Of a stretch of 64,000 bases of DNA, positions 11,815 through 23,461 are shown piece by piece. The DNA lies in contig NC_082691.1 in NCBI RefSeq assembly GCF_949987515.2, positions 60,767,740 through 60,831,739 on the forward strand, given 5' to 3'. Positions within the stretch are counted from its first letter, which is position 1. Each line of letters begins with the position of its first letter. Source of the stretch: Delphinus delphis. Lineage: Eukaryota; Chordata; Mammalia; Artiodactyla; Delphinidae. Below the pieces are notes generated by a model, which worked only from the letters and a program-made list of their open reading frames with translations, was not told the origin of the DNA and did not search any database. The position numbers and the translations under genes were made by a program.

Positions 11815-13790
11815 CCTTGTCTTGTTCCTGATCTTAGAGGAGAAGGTTTCAGTTTTTCACCATTGAGAACGATATTTACTGTGGGTTTGTCATTTATGGC
11901 ATTTATTATGTTGAGGTAGGTTCCCTCTATGCCTACTTTCTGGAGAGTTTTTTATCATAAATGGATGTTGAATTTGGTCGAAAGCTTTTTCTGCATCTAT
12001 TGAGATTATTGTATAGTTTTTATCCTTCAGTTTGTTAATATGGTATATCACATTGATTGGTTTGCCTATACTGAAGAATCCTTGCATTCCTGGAATAAAC
12101 CCCACTTGATCATGGTGTATGATCCTTTTAATGTGCTGTTGGATTCTGTTTGCTAGTATTTTGTTGAGGATTTTTGCATCTATGTTCATCAGTGATATTG
12201 ACCTTTAGTTTTCTTTTTTTGTGACATCATTGCCTGGTTTTGATATCAGGATGATGGTGGCCTCGTAGAATGAGTTTGGGAGTGTTCCTCACTCTGCTAT
12301 ATTTTGGAAGAGTTTGAGAAAGATAGGTGTTAGCTCTTCTCTAAATGTTTGATAGAATTTGCCTGTGAAGACATCTGGTCCTGGGCTTTTGTTTATTGGA
12401 AGATTTTTAATCACTGTTTAAATAACAGTGCTTGTGATTGGTCTGTTTATATTTCCTATTTCTTCCTGGTTCAGTCTCAGAAGGTTGTACTTTTCTAAGA
12501 ATTGTCCATTTCTTCCAGGTTGTCCCTTTTATCATGTAGTTGCATGTCGTAATCTCTCATGATCCTTTGTATTTCTGCAGTGTCAGTTGTTACTTCTCCT
12601 TTTTCATTTCTAATTCTGTTGATTTGAGTCTTCTCCCATTTTTTCCTGATGAGTCTGGCTAATGGTTTATCAGTTTTGTTTATCTTCTCAAAGAAGCAGC
12701 TTTTAGTTTTATTGATCTTTGCTATTATTTCCTTCATTTCTTTTTCATTTATTTTTGATCTGATATTTATGATTTCTTTCCTTCTGCTAACTTTGGGGGT
12801 TTTTTGTTCTATTTTCTCTGATTGTTTTAGTTGTAAAGTTAGGTTGTTTATTTGAGATGTTTCTTGTTTGTTGAGGTAGGTTTGTATTGCTATAAACTTC
12901 CCTCTTAGAACTACTTTTGGTGCAATCCATAGGATTTGGGTTGTCGTGTTTTCATTGTCATTTGTTTCTAGGTATTTTTTTATTTTCTCTTTGATTTCTT
13001 CAGTGATCTCTTGGTTATTTAGTAGTGTATTGTTTAGCCTCCATTTGTTTGTATTTTGTACAGTTTTTTTCCTGTAATTGATATCTAGTCTCATAGCATT
13101 GTGGTCAAAAAAGATACTTGATATGATTTCAATTTTCTTAAATTTACCAAGGCTTGAATTGTGACCCAAGATATAGTCTATCCTGGAGGATGTTCCATGA
13201 GCACTTGAAAAGAAAGTATGTTCTGTTGTTTTTGGATGGAATGTCCTATAAATATCAATTAAGTCCATCTTGTTTAATGTGTCATTTAAAGCTTGAGTTT
13301 CCTTTTTTATTTTCATTTTGGATGACCTGTCCATTGATGAAAGTGGGGTGTTAAAGTCCCCTACTATGATTGTGTTACTGTCGATTTCCCCTCTTATGGC
13401 TGATAGCATTTGCCTTATGTATTGAGGTGCTCCTGTGTTCGGGGCATAAATATTTACTATTGTTATATCTTCTTCTTGAATTGATCCCCTGATCATTATG
13501 TAGTGTCCTTCTTTTGTCTCTTGTAATAGTCTTTATTTTAAAGTCTATTTTGTCTGATATGAGAATTGCTACTCCAGCTTTCTTTTGATTTCCATTTGCA
13601 TGGAATATCTTTTTCCATCCCCTCACTTGTAGTCTGTATGTGTCCCTAGGTCTGAAGTGGGTCTCTTGTAGACAGCATATATATGGGTCTTGTTTTTGTG
13701 TCCATTCAGCTAGTCTATGTCTTTTGGTTGGAGCATTTAATCCATTTATATTTAAGGTAGTTATCGAAATGTATGTTCCTATTACTGTTT
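11815..13790 (-). pseudogene. L1 ORF2 remnant: endonuclease plus N-terminal reverse transcriptase
   Basis: The endonuclease part is largely open at 12495-13496 (333 codons). It shows the APE-type motifs GDFNTPLSSMDRSS, SRIDYILGH and FFDHNAMRLDI. The more N-terminal piece (GWKKIFHANGNQKKAGVAIL) at 13375-13626 is in another frame, so there is a frameshift near 13.5 kb. The RT part at 11890-12189 retains [17 protein letters not shown] and [14 protein letters not shown] (motif A aspartate), in yet another frame. Sequence stops just after the region encoding SGTRQGCPL; the catalytic YADD/FADD motif and the C-terminus are absent. Cannot make active protein. Confidence 0.9.
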
Positions 13791-13839
13791 TCTTAATTGT
13801 TTTGGGTTTGTTATTGTAGGTCTTTTCCTTCTCTTGTGT

Positions 13840-14930
13840 TTCCTGCCTAGAGAAGTTCCTTTTGCATTTGTTGTAAAGCTGGTTTGGTGATGCTGAATTC
13901 TCTTAGCTTTTGCTTGTCTATAAAGGTTTTAATTTCTATGTTGAATCTGAATGAGATCCTTGCTGGGTAGAGTAATCTTGGTTGTAGGTATTTACCTTTC
14001 ATCACTTTAAATATGTCCTGCCAGTCCCTTCTGGCTTGCAGAGTTTCTGCTGAAAGATCAGCATTTAACCTTATGGAGATCCCCTTGTGTGTTATTTGTT
14101 GCTTTTCCCTTGCTGCTTTTAATATTTTTTCTTTGTATTTAGTTTTTGGTAGTTTGATTAATATGTGTCTCAGTGTGTTTCTCTTTGGATTCATCCTTTA
14201 TGGGACTTTCTGGACTTGATTGACTCTTTCATTTCCCATGTTAGGGGAGTTTTCAACTATAATCTCTTCAAATATTTTCTCAGACCCTTTCTTTTTCTCT
14301 TCTTCTTCTGGAACCCCTATAATTCGAATGTTGGTGCGTTTAATGTTGTCCCAGAGGTCTCCGAGACTGTCTTCAATTCTTTTCATTCCTTTTTCTTTAT
14401 TCTGCTCCCTGGCAGTTATTTCCACAATTTTATCTTCTAGCTCACTTATCTATTCTGCTTCAGTTATTCTGCTACTGATTCCTTCTAGAGTATTTTTTTT
14501 AATTTATCATTTTTTTTAATATGTATTTATTTGGCTGCATCAGAGTTTCGTTGTAGCATGTGGGATCTTTAGTTGCAGCATATGAACTCTTAGTTGCGGC
14601 ATGTGGGATCTAGTTCCTGACCAGGGATCGAACCCAGGCCCCCTGCGTTGGGAGTGTGGAGTCTTAACCACTGGACCACCAGGGAAGTCCCTAGAGTATT
14701 TTTAATTTCAGTTATTGTGTTGCTCATCACTGTTTGTTTGCTCTTTAGTTCTTCTCGATCCTTGTTAAATGTTTCTTGTATTTCCTCCATTCTGTTTCTG
14801 AGATTTTGGGTCATCTTTACTCTCATTACTCTGAATTCTTTTTCACGTAAGTTGCCTATTTCGTCTTCATTTATTTGGTCTTGTAGGTTTTTACCTTGCT
14901 CCTTCGTCTGTAACATATTTTTTGTCGTTT
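13840..14930 (-). pseudogene. L1 ORF1 remnant (RNA-binding chaperone), SINE-interrupted
   Basis: C-terminal RRM/CTD region: HILIKLPKTKYKEKILKAAR and ITHKGISIRLNADLSAETLQ (13847-14194). Middle: RIEDSLGDLWDNIKRTNIRI (14198-14425). Both are in the same frame but separated by an in-frame stop at 14198-14200. The N-terminal coiled-coil-like part (EFRVMRVKMTQNLRNRMEEI) lies at 14700-14930, beyond a SINE insertion. ORF1p normally trimerises and binds L1 RNA; this copy is dead. Confidence 0.88.
14500..14690 (-). mobile_element. CHR-related SINE (variant subfamily) inserted in L1 ORF1
   Basis: Reverse strand: 'ggctgcatcagagtttcgttg', 'gttcctgaccagggatcgaacccaggccccctgc', ending CCACCAGGGAAGTCC. It differs from the short-form copies in its body ('ttagttgcggcatgtgggatctag'). 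TSD CTAGAGTATTTTT at 14485-14497 and 14691-14703. Confidence 0.9.
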
Positions 14931-15318
14931 CATTTTTTTTTTTTTTTGATGGGTGGGGCTGTTTTCCTATCTTACTGGTTGTTTGGCCTGAGGCATCCAG
15001 CACTGGAGTTTGTAGGCAGTTGGATAGAGCTGGGTCTTGGGCTGAGATTAGGACCTTCGGGAGGCCTCACTCTGATTAATATTCCCTGGGGTCTGAGGTT
15101 CTCTGTTAGTCCAGCGGTTTGGACTCAGAGCTCCCACCACAGGAGCTCGGACCTGACCTCTGGCCTGGGAAGCAAGATCCCACAAGCCGGTCACTGGGGT
15201 TTCCTCCCATCCCCTTAGGTGTCTGTGGTCCCCCACTCGTGCCTGGTAGGTACCCTAGTTGTGCGGAGACATAAATTCTGTGTCCTTCTATTCCGCCGTC
15301 TTGACTCTGCCCTCCTCC
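14931..15318 (-). promoter_or_regulatory. L1 5' UTR (internal promoter region) of the younger L1
   Basis: GC-richer 5' segment beginning GGAGGAGGGCAGAGTCAAGACGGCGGAATAG on the minus strand, preceding ORF1. L1 5' UTRs carry an internal Pol II promoter; activity here is unknown. Confidence 0.7.
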
Positions 15319-15669
15319 ATTATAGTTTATTGTAAGATATTGAGTATAGTTCCCTGTGCTCTACAGTAAATCTTTGCTGTTTATTTTATATATGGTAGTG
15401 TGCATCTGTTAATCCCATACTCCCAATTTATCTCTCCCCAACTTCCTTTTTGGTAACCATAAGTTTGTTAGTTTGTTTTCTATGTCTGTGAGTCTGTTTC
15501 TGTTTTGTAAATAAGTTCATAAGTACTGTTTTTTAAATTCTATTTATAAGTGATATCATATGGTGTTTGTTTTTCTCTGTCTGACTTACTTCACTTAGTA
15601 TGATAATCTCTCGGTCCATCCACATTGTTGTAAATAGCATTATATCATTCTTTTTTATGGCTGAGTAAC

Positions 15670-15742
15670 ATCCTATATATATATAGAATATATATATATT
15701 CTATATTCTATAGAATATAGAATATATTCTATATATATACCA
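15670..15742. repeat. AT palindrome inside the older L1
   Basis: Alternating TATATA/TAGAATA sequence with a perfect 24-bp palindromic core at 15699-15722 centred on CTATAG, and near-palindromic shoulders. Could extrude a cruciform. Confidence 0.85.
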
Positions 15743-15980
15743 CATATTCTTTATCTTTTCATTTATTGATGGACACTTAGATTGCTTCCATGCCTTAGCT
15801 ATTGAAAATAGTGCTGCTATGAACATAGGGTTCATATATCTTTTCAACTTAGTGTTTTAGTTTTTTCTGGATATATACCCAGGAGTGGGATTGCTGGATC
15901 ATATGGTAACCTATTTTTAGTTTTTTAAGGAACCTCTATACTGTTTTCCATAGTGGTTGCACCAATATTTACCTCCTTTT

Positions 15981-17235
15981 AAAATGGCCGTAGACACGAG
16001 AAAGAGACAGATACTTGGAAAGGGGTGTATTTATTCCAAATAAAGATAATTCTCCAACCACATAGAGTAACGATGAACCATTAGGACTCCATAGCCTAAA
16101 GTTTCAGAGTTATAAGCCAACCCCAACAAGGAAACCAGAGGGTAAAGCCATTCTGTGATTATGACCTAATTAGCATCTGAAACAGGCCCAAACCCAGGAT
16201 CCTAACTTCTGAATCCCATCCTGTGCTATTTCAGTGGCCACTGATGAAACATCTTCCTGGACTTCCTAAAGGTCATCTCCTAGGTGACTGGGAGCGTGCT
16301 TATAAACCTGAATCTGGCTAACGGAGGATGGTATGAGGGCCATGCCTCTGATGGAGGACAGCAGGACAGTTAGGACATGCCTGGGCACAGGGCCAGCTGC
16401 ATGAGCATGAAGCCTCACAGAGCCTGGTGCTTGGAAAGCCCTTGCTTGATTTAATGCTCTGCCATCACCTTCTTGAGATTCTTCATAATTTTTGAAAAAG
16501 AAGCACACCTTTTCATTTTGCACTGGGCCCTGCAAATTATGCAGCCAGTCCTGTCTGGGTAAGACAACTTGGCTTTAACTGCATTTTATCCCTAGTTTGC
16601 TTCCAGTCTCCTTCTGGAGATAGAGCCTTCATTATTGCGTCTGAGGATTTGACAGACCATTCGCTCTGGGATGAGGAGACTTGGTATACCAAGGCTGGGA
16701 CGTGGGTGAAGCAAGGCAGGAGCTGAGAGCCCAAAATGTAAGGAAGTGCTGACTCTCAGGACTGTGCCAATACAGGGTCAGCACCTGAGAGTGAGTGCCC
16801 CTTAAATTTTGCACCTCATTTGTCTCACTGACGTCCTACTCTGCAGTACACCTGCAACGTACCTGTACCACACCTGCACTACACCTACCATATACTATTC
16901 TCTCCTGCTGCCTTTATCTTTGGAAATGAGTGTGTGCCTCTATGGTGGCTGAAGTTTCATCAGCCAGATCAGGTGGCACACAGAAACCTACACTATTGAC
17001 TTTTTCTTAGATTTTTCTCAAAGTGTTCTTTATTTGTCCAGTCTTCGTTGAGGGAGAAGTATATTTCCCCTTTCTCTGCAAGACTGGCCACGGTCGGCAG
17101 GTGAATGCTCTATTGTGTAAATGTGATTTGATATAAAGCTGAATTGTCAATAGCATAAGACATTTTATAGGAAGGGTGAAAGAGTCGATGGCACCAGTAG
17201 TCACATTCCTTGAGTCACCAGAGACTGAGAATGGC
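15981..17235. other. Unclassified non-coding sequence
   Basis: Single-copy mixed-composition DNA. Frames up to 89 codons show no domain. A local CACCTGCA/TACACC degenerate patch occurs at 16845-16895. No gene supported. Confidence 0.5.
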
Positions 17236-17239
17236 GTAA

Positions 17240-17455
17240 TGTGAAGTCAGAAAACCTTGGTTTTTGTCCCGAGTTCCCTGCTTACTTGCTGAGTGACCTG
17301 CGGAATTGCTTCACGCCCTCTCAGCCTCAGTTTCCTCACCTATAAGATAGGGATAATAAAGCTATCTCTGTCTCCCATGATTATTATGATGGGATGATGA
17401 ACTGATGCTTCTGAACATGCTCTGCAAATTATAAAATGCTAGCTGGTTATTGACA
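17240..17455 (+). mobile_element. MIR SINE
   Basis: Core and tail: 'tgctgagtgacctgcggaattgcttcacgcc', 'ctcagcctcagtttcctcacctataagatagggataata', 'gttattgacactattatt'. Confidence 0.8.
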
Positions 17456-17479
17456 CTATTATTCAGTTTTTGGAGGGCA

Positions 17480-18050
17480 GTGGTTTTGCAGGATGGGTCC
17501 CTTCTGAGTTGCCACCTGCCATCCACCAAGGTTAGGGGTGAATTCCACAACATCAAACAATATGAGCCAGGCCTTGGAATAGGCTTTATTGAGGAAAAGA
17601 AGACATTTCCAAAGCCAGGGTCAGCCAGGTAAGAGAAGATGGAAAGTCCTGCTGAGGCTATAGGCTCTTCTAGATGGATTTGTGTTCCAGGGGAAGAAAC
17701 CCCACCCACCCCCATTTATTTCCCTTTTCCTGGGGCAAGTACGAGAGCAGTTGTTAGTGGGGAGATAATGAAACTACTCTGGCACCAGGCAGTCTGGATT
17801 TGGGTGCCAGCGTTTACAGGAATTATCAAGCTCTCAGCACCTGGGGACCTTGGAACCCAAGTAATGGTACCCTGGAAGGAGAACACGGCTTGTCCTGTGG
17901 TAAGGGGACCTTGGGCACAGCCTCTGCAGCTCGGAGGGGGAGTTAGGATCCCACCCCCATGGCTCTTTAACCAAATCACCTAGGCTGAGCACCTAGGGGT
18001 ATTTTCAGACACTCCTGCGCCTTCTGTCACGGGAACACCAAGGACACCAT
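17480..18050 (-). mobile_element. Possible solo LTR, unassigned
   Basis: A 'ggctttattgagg' block at 17582-17594 reads on the minus strand as an AATAAAGCC poly(A) signal, as in LTR R regions. It lies right after the end of a MIR. Boundaries and TSD were not found, so this is tentative. Confidence 0.3.
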
Positions 18051-18167
18051 GCTAACCCCAGTGCTAAACTCTAACTAGGTCACATAGGGGGTTTTTGGTG
18101 GTTGCTTGAGAATTGATAGAGAGATCAGGGTCCACCTAGGCTAACTCCAGATCCATCGATTAATAAA

Positions 18168-18230
18168 CTATTTAAAGAGGATTCTCTACAATTTTCTACA
18201 ATTTTACTATTTAAAGAGGAATCTCTACAA
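18168..18230. repeat. Two-copy tandem duplication, 38-bp period
   Basis: ACTATTTAAAGAGGATTCTC at 18168 recurs as ACTATTTAAAGAGGAATCTC at 18206, each followed by TACAA. A small local duplication. Confidence 0.85.
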
Positions 18231-18649
18231 AGATTCACTTGGACTTTTTAGTTTAAAATGCAGTTACAGTTGATTCCTTTAACCAGCCTTGTTTTTGCTT
18301 TTTCGTGATTGATGTTGAGACCTTACCCACCCAAAATGCTGCCCTGGCTCATCCTTTCGTCCCTGGCCTGAAATCCCACCCTATATAAGTGACACAGCAA
18401 GTACATGGTCCACTTGAGGGAACAGGGTGAGGGGAACCACAGTAGACAAATAATAATAGCACAATATCAGTTTTGCACCAAATGCTCAGGGAAGCTTAGT
18501 AGTGGAATAATTAATTTTATCAGAGAGAGGGTCAGGGACACTTCAAAAAAGAGATGATATTTGAACTGTATCATAAAGGGTAAGTAGGATATTGTAGGAC
18601 AAAGAAAGAGGGACATGCATAGTAGAGAAAACAGGGAGAAAGGTGTGGT

Positions 18650-18735
18650 GCCTCAGATGAGCTGATACCTGTGAAGTGTTTAGAACAGTATGTGGCACAT
18701 AGTAGGTACTCAATAAATAGTAATAGGAGCAGTAG
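18650..18735 (+). mobile_element. MIR/L2-type 3' tail
   Basis: 'gtttagaacagtatgtggcacatagtaggtactcaataaatagtaata' is the shared 3' tail of MIR/L2. Confidence 0.65.
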
Positions 18736-18929
18736 TGGTAGTTATATGTTTAAGGGATTTCAAATACCCAGTATGGCTAGAATATAGGAAGGGAAGTTCT
18801 GGAAATGAAACTGGAGAGGTAGTTTGAAATTTTTTTGTGAACGGCCTTGAACTGTATGCTACGGGAGATAGATTTTTATTTGCAGCACATTTTAGCAAAC
18901 TAATCCATCTGCTTTGTCATTCATTGGTA

Positions 18930-19190
18930 ATCATAGGTGTGTCAGTGGGGATGGTCTAGGTTGGGTTGCATTAACGAACAACCCCCAAATGTCAGTGGCT
19001 TAAGACATCAAACATTTATTTCTTACCCACATTACATACCCGTCACAGTATTTGCCTTTTTCTGTGACCTGCTTCTTCAGCCTTCTACCTGAAAGTGACA
19101 CCTATCACTATTTCCATCTCATTGGCCAAAGCAAGTCGCATGGCCACACTTAACTTCAGAGGGACCAGGGCATTGCAGTCGTACCATACG
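18930..19190. repeat. Old interspersed repeat, family not assigned
   Basis: 'gtcagtggcttaagacatcaaacatttatttct' and 'ctcattggccaaagcaagtcgcatggccac' are phrases seen in many mammalian loci. The second phrase also resembles 3.93 kb in this window. Confidence 0.5.
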
Positions 19191-19835
19191 GTGATGGATG
19201 CAAGACGCTGTACATTTGTCAATACTCATAGAACTGTGTGCTTAAAATGAGGGAATTTTACCGTATGTAAATAATATGCCAACAATTCTGATTTAAAAAA
19301 ACAGTGCATTTTTTTTAAACAGCCAGCTTTTAAAAACTTTGAAAATCACGATCCAAACAGTCACTTAAATTATTATTTGATCCCTAAAAAGTAATTTTAT
19401 GGATCCTTTTTAAAAATCATAACCTGTGATATGCTGATTAAATGTCTAGCAACCGGGAATGTTTTCCCTCTGGGAGAGGGAGGGAATAGTGATATTTGCC
19501 TATTTCCATGGCGTAAATACCCCTACCATGGCAGATTTCAAGCTACCAGTGTGATGTCACTGAACTGAGCTAGGAAGAGATGCACACATTTTAAGCCAAT
19601 CCCTGCACACCACTAAAAATATTAAAATATGCCATAATTTGACATTATAATAAGCAGGAAGATAATGATTGACTTCCTAATGTCCCAGGATTGCCTTGTA
19701 CGACTTCCCAGTTTGCTAGTAATGCAGAATTAGTAGTAGTAGTAATAATAATAACGCCCACCAGATACTGCAGTTTTAAAAAATAATCTGGCAGAATCAT
19801 ACATTTAAAGCTAGATGGGGTCTTGGAGATTATCT
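19191..19835. other. Unclassified non-coding sequence with (TAG)n patch
   Basis: AT-rich, with an AGTAGTAGTAGTAATAATAATAA microsatellite at about 19731-19753. Nothing else recognised. Confidence 0.5.
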
Positions 19836-19940
19836 AGTCACTCGACAGTTGAAGACTCTCAGAAATGTAAAAGATGCGCCCGAAGTCGCCCAGCTGACTG
19901 GTGACAAAATCGGAACCAGAACCCGAGTTTCCTGACTTCC
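19836..19940 (-). mobile_element. MIR fragment
   Basis: Reverse-strand MIR core: 'gaagtcgcccagctgactggtgacaaaatcggaaccagaacccgag'. Confidence 0.65.
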
Positions 19941-20520
19941 TATTTAATGTATGTGTGTGGTTTTCCCCACCACTGCAGGAACTGTGGGATTCCAGGTTTT
20001 GAATGTGTACCATTGTTCCTAGTCTACTTTCTGACATCCATCTTACAAGTATTGTTTTTAAAAGGTCAACATTCAGCTAAACCATGCCTGTGGTGAACGA
20101 GTGGCAGGGAACAGAGGGTGCAGAGGGGTGCCAGATGTTACTTGATAGCTATTTGATCCAAATAATGCATTTCGTTTCGCCCTGGGAGAGCAGAGGATAA
20201 GCTGGCACCTTATCTGAGGACTGTGGTTCACCCCCAACCCCCATGGGAACCAGTTTGCATGGGCTCCCTGGCCTTTTGCTGCCAACTTCCCAGCTCACCC
20301 CACGTTAAGAACAGCAACGGCAGCCATGTGTTCAGAACCAGACCACCAAGCGTTTTCCCATCTCAACCAAACTTTGAGGTAGCTGGGAAGAGTCTTTGGG
20401 GAGAATGAGTGCATTCTACAAGTCTCAGGGTAGAGTCAAAACGAATAATAACTCTACCATAATCACGACTGACTGGAGACCAAGCCAGACTTGTCCCCAA
20501 ATATATTTCAAGCTTGTGTG
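19941..20520. other. Unclassified non-coding sequence
   Basis: Single-copy DNA with no recognised element. Confidence 0.5.
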
Positions 20521-20524
20521 ACTC

Positions 20525-21090
20525 TCTTTGGTCGTACCATTTAAGTGCCTTTTTCTTCTTTCTCACTCTAACAAATTCTTGCTCTTCCTTCAAGGCCCAT
20601 CCCAATGTCATTTCTTTTTTGCGGTACGCGGGCCTCTCACTGCTGCGGCCTCTCCTGTTGCGGAGCACAGGCTCCGGACGCACGGGCTCAGCAGCCATGG
20701 CTTACGGGCCCAGCCGCTCCGCGGCATGTGGGATCCTCCCGGACCGGGGCACAAACCCGCGTCCCCTGCATTGGCAGGCGGACTCTCAACCACTGCGCCA
20801 CCAGGGAAGCCCGCAATGTCATTTCCTCTTTGAAGACTTTTCTGACCTTGATCTGACCTTGATGGCAGTACCTCCCTTCCCCGCCTCTAAATTTATTGCT
20901 TCTTCTACCCTGTTCCTGGAACACTTTGCTTCTGCCTTTACTACGGCTCATATCACAGTGTTTTGGGATTGTTTGTTCAGCTGTATGTCTCCTCAACCAG
21001 ACCGAATATTTGCCCCTTGAAGTCAAGGCCCGTGTCTTACTCATTTTTAGTTTCCTGAACCCACCATAGTGCCTGGCCTAGCCTGTGATT
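20525..21090 (+). mobile_element. L2 3' end, SINE-interrupted
   Basis: 'cttgctcttccttcaaggcccatcccaatgtcatttc' continues after the SINE with 'ctctttgaagacttttctgacc', 'tgccccttgaagtcaaggcccgtgtctta', 'ccatagtgcctggc'. Classic L2 tail. Confidence 0.72.
20614..20814 (-). mobile_element. Short-form CHR SINE with TSD
   Basis: GCGGTACGCGGGCCTCTCAC ... CCACCAGGGAAGCCC. TSD AATGTCATTTC at about 20603-20613 and 20815-20825. Inserted into L2. Confidence 0.95.
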
Positions 21091-23140
21091 GACACCAAAG
21101 AGAGAGGGTGAGGAGAGAGGAATAGAGGAGAGAGGAAGGACCATTCTGGAATGAGAGCAAACTTGGAGAAAAGTGAAGTCTCCCTGTGCCCGTCATGCTC
21201 TGAGTTACCAGGTGACTGTGTACACCCCAGGGCAACAAGTCTCAGCTGTACTGTGTAGGAAAGTCACCAAGTCATACTTGTTTAAAAGGTAGATTTCTAC
21301 CTCCCTGCCCTTACCCTTATTCCCATTTTTAAGGGTGGCAGGGCAGAAATCTGTGTTTTCACAAGCATTCCTGGAGATATTCTGCTCAGATGGCCTGCCC
21401 AACACTTTTGCGAAGCATTGGTCAGATGGTTCCAGGAATGCAGACAAGATAAGAGCCAGGAGGAGGGTACGGACTCAAGTCCAACGTACCCACCGGGCTG
21501 TAGAGGATGATCTACTGCCTGCAGTGTTTCCCCAAAATCACAGGGAGCTGGAAGGTCCTAGGGGAGTCCACCCAGAACCCTGCCTGACTCACTCAGGCCA
21601 CTGTCACACAGCAGAAATGCTGGTAGACCTCTTGTACTTCTTGTTTCAGAATATTTGGCAGAATTTTGGCACGTTAAGGACACATCTGAATATTTCCAAT
21701 TCTAGTCCGTTATTTGATTATTCTGGGCTGTGGGATAGCCACGTGGGATCCTGGTACTAGCCATGGTCTGACTCAAGAACGTGAGCCATGACCCTGGGCT
21801 CAGAGACCTCCAGCAAAGCTGCGACTGTAGCCAGTGCAGCCACTGTCAGAGCACTTCCCAGGCTGACCTGGGCGTCCTTCAGGCCCTCCTACCCCAGCCT
21901 CAGCAATAGCAGTGTCCTCTGGTCAAGTCCTGCACCCACCACCAAGGCTGCCACATGCACGGCTCCAGCAGCTGCTTCTGTCTTCAAGGCTGAGCCACGA
22001 CAGGGCTGTCACCTCCTTGGAAAGGTCTGGTTACCAACATCTTCAGCCTCCGAGCCCTTCTCCAGGCACCTCACGCCCCTCCAGACCCCCACCTGAGCCC
22101 ATCTCAGAACTGAGCCCTAGAAAAGGTCTGACAAGTGCCAAGCAGCGCATGTCACACTCATTCACCTCCCAGAGTACAGTCGTCTCCCAGAAGACGATTG
22201 TTTTATACTCCCTGTCAGTAAGTGACTCTAATTATACCCACATGGGGTGTAATTGATTTTAATTTTCACTCTGAGGTAGCTCCAGGTTACAACCATGAGT
22301 CTCTTGCCTAGTAGAACTCTCTCCCTTTATTTAGCATTTAAATGAGTATCCGGAGGGAAACAAGAAGTAATTATAAGGAGAAACCAAGTGTTGAAAGGGG
22401 CAGCTTTTGAAGCGCTTGGACATCCTGACATGGCAGTGCGCGGTTCCAATTCACTACTTGGGAAGTCAGCTGGGTGGCCTTGGGTGGCCCGGGGAGCCTG
22501 ACACCCTGATGTTAATGAATCGTGCAGCCGTGCTGGGGACCCAACCTTTTGTTTGGTGCTGGAGTTACTCTCATGCAATGCTTGTCCATGACTCACAACT
22601 TCTGTTTATCAATTAGCACGTATTTTTAAAATCTTATACATTGCTCTACCTAAAGTTTACAGATAGTAGCAGTGCCACAATTTCAGTTGCCCACTCTTTG
22701 TTTTTTTTTTAACAATGTTAGTGCCTTATATTCATAGATCCCTTATTAACCTTTCAGAGCCCAGGTTCCTGTTATTATATGTCACAAAAAGCAGTGAATA
22801 ATTTTTTCATTGGTGCTTAATTTCAGACTTTCCCAATGGAATGCAGATACAATGATTTGTGATTAGGAGTGTTTTTTGTATAATTGAAGCTTAAGTCTCC
22901 ATTTATTTTCAGATGGTGAAGATTCTAGAAATAGTGGGATGTATTGGTTCTATTGGAGTTTCTAAACTATGGGGCAAGTTACACAACTAAATAATTGGTT
23001 TACTAAGGGAATACCACTGGAGCTGTTTGTATAACACACCCACACACCCATCACAAATAGACCTAGAATTCGAACGTTAGCTGTCCCATCTCTGTTCTCC
23101 CATGACTCCAGTATTATATAATTATCCTTGTTAGTTGTCT
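21091..23140. other. Unclassified non-coding sequence
   Basis: About 2 kb of mostly single-copy DNA. An open frame at 21788-22096 rich in Ala, Ser and Thr lacks any recognised domain and is probably chance. No gene supported. Confidence 0.5.
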
Positions 23141-23158
23141 CTGCCATCCCCAACTTCT

Positions 23159-23443
23159 TTTTTTTTTAATTAATTTATTAATTAATTTATTTTTGGCTGT
23201 GTTGGGTCTTCGTTTCTGTGCGAGGGCTTTCTCTAGTTGCGGCGAGCAGGGGCCACTCTTCATCGCGGTGTGCGGGCCTCTCACTGTCGCGGCCTCTCCC
23301 GTTGTGGAGCACAGGATCCAGTAGTTGTGGCTCACGGGCCCAGTTGCTCCGCGACATGTGGGATCTTCCCAGACCAGGGCTCGAAGCCGTGTCCCCTGCA
23401 TTGGCAGGCAGATTCTCAACCACTGCGCCACCAGGGAAGCCCC
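23159..23443 (-). mobile_element. CHR SINE, long form, with 18-bp TSD
   Basis: Poly(T) and AATTAATTTATT-rich tail, GGCTGTGTTGGGTCTTCG, ending CCACCAGGGAAGCCCC. TSD CTGCCATCCCCAACTTCT at 23141-23158 and 23444-23461 is perfect. Confidence 0.95.
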
Positions 23444-23461
23444 CTGCCATCCCCAACTTCT

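Larger units (their letters stand above)
11531..15318 (-). mobile_element. Younger L1 with intact 5' end and large ORF2 deletion
   Basis: Order on the minus strand: 5' UTR beginning GGAGGAGGGCAGAGTCAAGA at 15318, ORF1, ORF2 up to the middle of the reverse transcriptase, then directly the 3' UTR (11531-11814). Its 12-bp TSD is imperfect: CCACTATAGTTT (11519-11530) and CCATTATAGTTT (15317-15328). About 2 kb of ORF2 is missing, and both frames are broken, so it is non-autonomous. A SINE interrupts ORF1. Confidence 0.88.
11446..15964 (-). mobile_element. Older 5'-truncated L1, host of a younger L1
   Basis: Left part 11446-11520 is the reverse-strand L1 3' terminus. The element resumes at 15329-15964 ('agttccctgtgctctacagtaaatc', 'ttggtaaccataagtttgttag', 'atggacacttagattgcttcc', 'tccatagtggttgcacca'). 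The flanks carry an imperfect 16-bp TSD, ATATTTACCACCTTTC at 11430-11445 and ATATTTACCTCCTTTT at 15965-15980. A younger L1 splits it. Confidence 0.8.

Noticed and set aside
21788..22096. Ala/Ser/Thr-rich 102-codon frame, possible pseudogene
   Set aside because: Composition-driven; no homologous family recognised and no poly(A) tail or TSD that would indicate a retrocopy.
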